In this document: positions 58,947 to 64,000 of the stretch, piece by piece | How the letters are laid out: every line of letters begins with the position of its first letter | Position numbering within the stretch: the first letter of the stretch is position 1 | Assembly (NCBI RefSeq): GCF_003600645.1 | Contig: NZ_CP032482.1 | Coordinates: 3,844,001 to 3,908,000, forward strand | Source of the DNA: Yersinia rochesterensis | GTDB taxonomy: Bacteria > Pseudomonadota > Gammaproteobacteria > Enterobacterales > Enterobacteriaceae | DNA length: 64,000 bases | Direction: 5' to 3' | Made by a program: the position numbers and the translations under genes | The notes under the pieces: generated by a model | The model's input: only the letters and a program-made list of their open reading frames with translations | The model's database searches: none | What the model was told of the DNA's origin: nothing

Positions 58947-60416
58947 TTACATCATCACCACATCAAATTGTTCTTGATTATACAGTGGCTCAATCTGGAC
59001 TTTCACTTGCTTACCGACGAAGATTTCCACTTCAGCCAGCGCATGAGACTCTTCGCCTTTCAGCGCTTCGCCCACTGCCGGAGAAGCATAAACCAGGAAG
59101 CGGTCAGAATCATAAGCATGGTGAACACGGACAATCTCGCGCAAGATTTCATAGCACACGGTTTCCACTGATTTGACCGTGCCACGGCCACGGCAGGTCG
59201 GGCACTCATTGCACAGCACATGCTCGATGCTCTCCCGCGTGCGCTTGCGGGTCATTTCTACTAAGCCTAGCTGAGAGAAACCGTTAATACTGGTTTTTAC
59301 CCGATCTTTACTCAGCGCTTGTTCCAGTGAATGCAAAACGCGCCGACGGTGTTCTTCATTACTCATGTCAATGAAATCAATAATGATAATCCCGCCCAGA
59401 TTTCGCATCCGCAACTGGCGGGCGATAGCTTGAGTGGCCTCAATATTGGTATTGAAGATAGTTTCGTCAAGATTACGATGGCCGACAAATGCACCGGTGT
59501 TGATATCCACGGTGGTCATGGCTTCTGTCTGGTCAATAATCAGGTAACCGCCTGATTTTAATTCAACTTTGCGTTCTAAAGAGCGCTGTATTTCATTTTC
59601 GACATCAAAGAGATCAAAAATGGGTTGTTTACCCGCATACAGCTCCAGTTTCTCAGTCATTTCTGGAATATATTCACTGGTAAACTCCACCAGCAAATCA
59701 TAAGTTAATTTGGAGTCGACACGGATTTTATCCAACGCAGCCCCGGCAAAGTCACGGAGCACCCGCTGCGCCAGTGCCATTTCACCATATAGCTTATATT
59801 TGGTGATATTGCGTTTTTTACGTTCCTGAACTTTCGTCCATAAGCGCTTAAGGAAGGCGGCATCAGCGGCCAGCTCTTCTTCACCAATCCCCTCCGCGGC
59901 GGTACGGATAATAAAACCGCCTTGCTCATCACAATACTCTGCCACGGTTTTTTTCAGGCGTTCGCGTTCAGCTTCACTTTCAATACGCTGGGAAACACCG
60001 ACATGAGCAGCCCCTGGCATTAAGACCAGATAGCGGGAAGGTAGAGTGATATCGGTGGTCAAACGTGCGCCTTTGGTGCCCAGCGGGTCTTTCACCACCT
60101 GCACCATTAAATCCTGCCCCTGACGAACCAGTTCAGCGATATCGCGCACATTGAAATTTTTCTGCTCATCCCCAGCCACGCATTCGGTGTGGGGCATGAT
60201 ATCGGAAGCATGAAGAAAAGCGGCTTTATCCAGCCCGATATCGACAAAAGCCGCCTGCATGCCCGGTAACACCCGGCTAACACGGCCTTTGTAGATATTG
60301 CCGACGATGCCTCTTTTCGCTTCGCGCTCAATGTGAATTTCTTGCAGGATGCCACCATCAATGTAGGCAACCCGCGTTTCAGACGGTGTGATATTGACCA
60401 GTAATTCAGCTGTCAT
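58947..60416 (-). CDS. rng: Ribonuclease G
   Basis: RNase G (CafA) matures the 5' end of 16S rRNA and degrades selected mRNAs. The 489-residue protein has an S1 domain (about 37-120), an RNase E/G catalytic core with aspartates in [12 protein letters not shown] and IIIIDFIDM, and the zinc-link CPTCRGRG. It lacks the long RNase E scaffold. It overlaps the end of yhdE by 11 bp. Confidence 0.97.
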   Translation of the reverse strand: MTAELLVNITPSETRVAYIDGGILQEIHIEREAKRGIVGNIYKGRVSRVLPGMQAAFVDIGLDKAAFLHASDIMPHTECVAGDEQKNFNVRDIAELVRQGQDLMVQVVKDPLGTKGARLTTDITLPSRYLVLMPGAAHVGVSQRIESEAERERLKKTVAEYCDEQGGFIIRTAAEGIGEEELAADAAFLKRLWTKVQERKKRNITKYKLYGEMALAQRVLRDFAGAALDKIRVDSKLTYDLLVEFTSEYIPEMTEKLELYAGKQPIFDLFDVENEIQRSLERKVELKSGGYLIIDQTEAMTTVDINTGAFVGHRNLDETIFNTNIEATQAIARQLRMRNLGGIIIIDFIDMSNEEHRRRVLHSLEQALSKDRVKTSINGFSQLGLVEMTRKRTRESIEHVLCNECPTCRGRGTVKSVETVCYEILREIVRVHHAYDSDRFLVYASPAVGEALKGEESHALAEVEIFVGKQVKVQIEPLYNQEQFDVVMM

Positions 60417-60999
60417 GACTTCCTCTCACATTACGCAGCGCAATGAAATGACTTAGTAATTCATGGGTTTCAACTAACGGCAGACCCACCACAGCATGGT
60501 AACTGCCGCTAATGGTTCTGACGAAACAACCACCTTTCCCCTGAATACCGTAAGCGCCCGCTTTGTCCATGGGTTCACCGGTAGCAATATAGTCACTGAT
60601 TTCCAACTGAGATAACACGCGGAATGTCACATCTGTCACCACCATGGTAGATAACACCTCTTGTTTATCCGCCAGTGACACCGCTGTGATCACTTGATGT
60701 TGCTGCCCGGACAGCGCACTGAGTATTTCCTGCGCATGGGCTTTATCCCGTGGTTTTTCTAATACTTGCCCATTTAACACCACAATGGTATCGGCTCCAA
60801 GTACTGGCAGATCCTGTGGAGCGACCATCACCCCTGCTCGTGCTTTGTCCTGTGCCAAACGCTGGACATATTCTTGCGCACTTTCCTCTGGTCTCCGCAG
60901 CTCTTCAACTTCTGTTTTCAGCACCTCAAAAGGGACATCAAGCAGGGTTAATAATTCACGGCGGCGTGGAGAACCAGAAGCGAGATACAGGGCGGTCAT
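60406..60999 (-). CDS. yhdE: Maf-family nucleoside triphosphate pyrophosphatase YhdE
   Basis: YhdE hydrolyses dTTP and UTP to monophosphates and helps limit modified nucleotides. The 197-residue Maf protein begins [14 protein letters not shown], with the conserved [16 protein letters not shown] and the later [15 protein letters not shown]. It lies between mreD (13 bp) and rng (overlap), in the mreBCD-yhdE-rng order common to enterobacteria. Confidence 0.96.
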   Translation of the reverse strand: MTALYLASGSPRRRELLTLLDVPFEVLKTEVEELRRPEESAQEYVQRLAQDKARAGVMVAPQDLPVLGADTIVVLNGQVLEKPRDKAHAQEILSALSGQQHQVITAVSLADKQEVLSTMVVTDVTFRVLSQLEISDYIATGEPMDKAGAYGIQGKGGCFVRTISGSYHAVVGLPLVETHELLSHFIALRNVRGSHDS

Positions 61000-61012
61000 G
61001 AGTCTTAAATCC

Positions 61013-61501
61013 TTATTGCACCGTAAATCGACGGCGAATTTTACGCATTAACAAAAATAGCCACGGCCATAGAATACCGTTGACCACACTACTCCAGAAG
61101 ACTTCGGGGCGGAATGAGACATTACTGACTAAAAACTCAGACCAAAACACCACGACATCCATTGTCAGTGACAGCAACATCACAATGAGCGCCTGTTGCC
61201 ACAGCGCCATATTGCGAAATAGCTGAAACTTAAACGCGACCAAATAAGCAATAATACTGAGCGCCAGCGCCCGCACCCCGAGAGTGGACCCCATAATAAG
61301 GTCCATAATCAGCCCGAGAATGAAACCCGTTCCCACATTCACCCGGTGCGGTAAGGCCATCACCCAATAAATTAAGACTAATGCTAGCCACGAAGGCCGG
61401 AACATATAAATTTGTTCAGGCCACGGCATAATTTGCAACACCATGGCAATCAGGAAAGATAACCAGATAACCCAACGGCCATTGCTGCTGTAGCGGTTCA
61501 T
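61013..61501 (-). CDS. mreD: Rod-shape protein MreD
   Basis: MreD is an integral membrane partner of MreC and MreB in the elongasome. It is 162 residues with about five hydrophobic helices and the conserved [15 protein letters not shown]. It overlaps the mreC stop by 4 bp. Confidence 0.96.
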   Translation of the reverse strand: MNRYSSNGRWVIWLSFLIAMVLQIMPWPEQIYMFRPSWLALVLIYWVMALPHRVNVGTGFILGLIMDLIMGSTLGVRALALSIIAYLVAFKFQLFRNMALWQQALIVMLLSLTMDVVVFWSEFLVSNVSFRPEVFWSSVVNGILWPWLFLLMRKIRRRFTVQ

Positions 61502-62484
61502 GGTGATACTCCCGGAGCAGTCACTGCTGTTGGTGCCGTGTTTGCGGATGGTGCCGGAGGGCCCATCTCATCAGCAGCAGGTAATACTTGCGACATCATG
61601 GGAGCCAAACGTTCATTTGCGACCCGGCGAACTTCAGCGGGGGGGAGTGGAATATCGCCATTGCGATCGGCGCCCCACAATAACAGCAGATAACGTAAAC
61701 GTTGCAAATCGGCGGTCGGACGCGCCTGAATCACTGTATAAGCGCGTTGGTTATCCACTTTGACCGAAGAAACCACGGCGACCGGATAACCCTCGGGGAA
61801 GCGCCCGCCCAAACCGGAGGTCACTAATACATCACCAACACGAATATCTGTATTGCTAGGTAAGTGCTCTAATAATAAGTCATCGGTGCAACCGCTACCG
61901 GCGGCAATCACCCGAATATCATTTCGCAAGACCTGGATAGGAAGCGCGTGGGAGGTATCACAAATCAATAAGACGCGGCTGGTTAATTTACTGACCGCAA
62001 CAACCTGGCCCACGACACCCCGGTCACTGATAACTGGCTGGCCTTCATACACGCCATTGTTAGAGCCTTTATCGATAACTACTTGGTCACTATAAGGGTC
62101 TGTCCCGCTGGACATCACCTGAGTCACCATTTTTTGTTCATCCTGACGCAGCGGAGAACCGAGTAATTCACGTAACCGGTTGTTTTCCTGCTTAAACTGT
62201 CCAAGCAACTGTAGGTCAGTATTTTTCAGCAATAGCTCTTGGCGTAACGCACGGTTTTCCAGCTCTAACTGCTTATGGGTAGCCAGAGTTTCAGAAACGT
62301 TGTCGAGAACTTTACGTGGCCCATTGGCCAGAAAATAGAAAGGGCTAACGGCGGTGTCCATGTAGGTACGGATTTTAACAAATGTACCCAATCGGCTATC
62401 CGCAATAACCAAAACAATGGCTGCAAGAACGGCAAAAAACAACCGCAGTTGCAGGGATGGACCCCGGCTAAAAATCGGCTTCAT
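61498..62484 (-). CDS. mreC: Rod-shape protein MreC
   Basis: MreC links MreB to periplasmic cell-wall enzymes. It has a cytoplasmic tip, one membrane helix (about 13-31), a coiled coil (about 65-110) and a double beta-barrel periplasmic domain. The Pro/Ala/Thr-rich C-terminal tail is normal for enterobacteria. The 328-residue protein overlaps mreD, and mreB lies 215 bp upstream; that gap shows no clear feature beyond a possible mRNA processing region. Confidence 0.95.
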   Translation of the reverse strand: MKPIFSRGPSLQLRLFFAVLAAIVLVIADSRLGTFVKIRTYMDTAVSPFYFLANGPRKVLDNVSETLATHKQLELENRALRQELLLKNTDLQLLGQFKQENNRLRELLGSPLRQDEQKMVTQVMSSGTDPYSDQVVIDKGSNNGVYEGQPVISDRGVVGQVVAVSKLTSRVLLICDTSHALPIQVLRNDIRVIAAGSGCTDDLLLEHLPSNTDIRVGDVLVTSGLGGRFPEGYPVAVVSSVKVDNQRAYTVIQARPTADLQRLRYLLLLWGADRNGDIPLPPAEVRRVANERLAPMMSQVLPAADEMGPPAPSANTAPTAVTAPGVSP

Positions 62485-62699
62485 AAATTATGCGTATTCC
62501 TTGGCGGCATGAAAGAAGAAGCGCCAAATCTGAATCATCCCTTCTCGTACTTGACGTTACAGCACTCTGCACGGCTTTCACTCACACGAATAACTGACCT
62601 GTGTCAGCGCATCCGAATTCGTTCCTTTGCCTGGCTGCAACGCCAATGACTTTACCTTGGGTATAGATTTATCCGACCGGCCCTTCTCCCTTTGGCTAA

Positions 62700-64000
<1,301 letters not shown>

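Overview
The window looks like a chromosomal segment of a Yersinia species or a close relative in the Enterobacterales. Nearly every conserved gene closely matches its Escherichia coli counterpart in length and motifs. Base composition is near 48 percent G+C by eye, and several ERIC-type repeats of the kind common in Yersinia lie between genes. No tRNA, rRNA, CRISPR array, prophage or transposase gene was found. Product names come from recall of protein families and from motifs, not from a database search.

Layout. 1-9.9 kb: an exported protein of unknown function, sspA-sspB, rplM-rpsI, zapE, zapG, the periplasmic proteases degQ and degS, then murA and ibaG. 10-19.8 kb: the mlaFEDCB phospholipid transport operon (minus strand), divergent from yrbG-kdsD-kdsC-lptC-lptA-lptB-rpoN-hpf (LPS sugar synthesis, LPS export, sigma-54, ribosome hibernation). 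19.9-21.7 kb: ptsN-rapZ-npr (nitrogen PTS and GlmZ control). 22-32.4 kb: the pyrL-attenuated pyrBI operon, ridA, treC-treB-treR (trehalose) and mgtA behind a long leader with a PhoP-box candidate and a candidate mgtL leader peptide.

32.97-41.93 kb is the accessory and most interesting part. One minus-strand gene set encodes a small PRD protein, an SFCGS-family protein, DUF4312, two multispanning membrane proteins (DUF4311 and DUF4310), a metal-dependent amidohydrolase/deacetylase, a DgaE-like PLP lyase and a DgaF-like KDGP aldolase. An exported lactonase and a PTS-sensing BglG/MtlR-type regulator follow. Together they read as a dedicated route for an acylated amino-sugar acid or its lactone: opening outside the cytoplasm, uptake by an uncharacterised transporter, deacylation, deamination and aldol cleavage to pyruvate and glyceraldehyde 3-phosphate. 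The substrate and the transport mechanism are inferred.

42.3-48 kb: rnk, cytochrome b562, pmbA (tldE), darP, a barnase-like secreted RNase beside a barstar-like inhibitor, and a succinate-semialdehyde dehydrogenase-like enzyme. 48-54 kb: the aaeXAB aromatic-acid efflux operon with its LysR regulator aaeR, then tldD. 54-63.7 kb: a nitrilase-family amidase, yhdP, rng, the Maf pyrophosphatase yhdE and mreB-mreC-mreD, all on the minus strand.

Non-coding content includes six ERIC or ERIC-like elements, several of them internally altered, and two copies in opposite orientation of a larger G+C-rich element with terminal inverted repeats and covarying hairpins. There are also several terminators and two candidate small transcripts. 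Start codons were often moved inward from the longest open frame, using family alignment and Shine-Dalgarno position; each case is noted.
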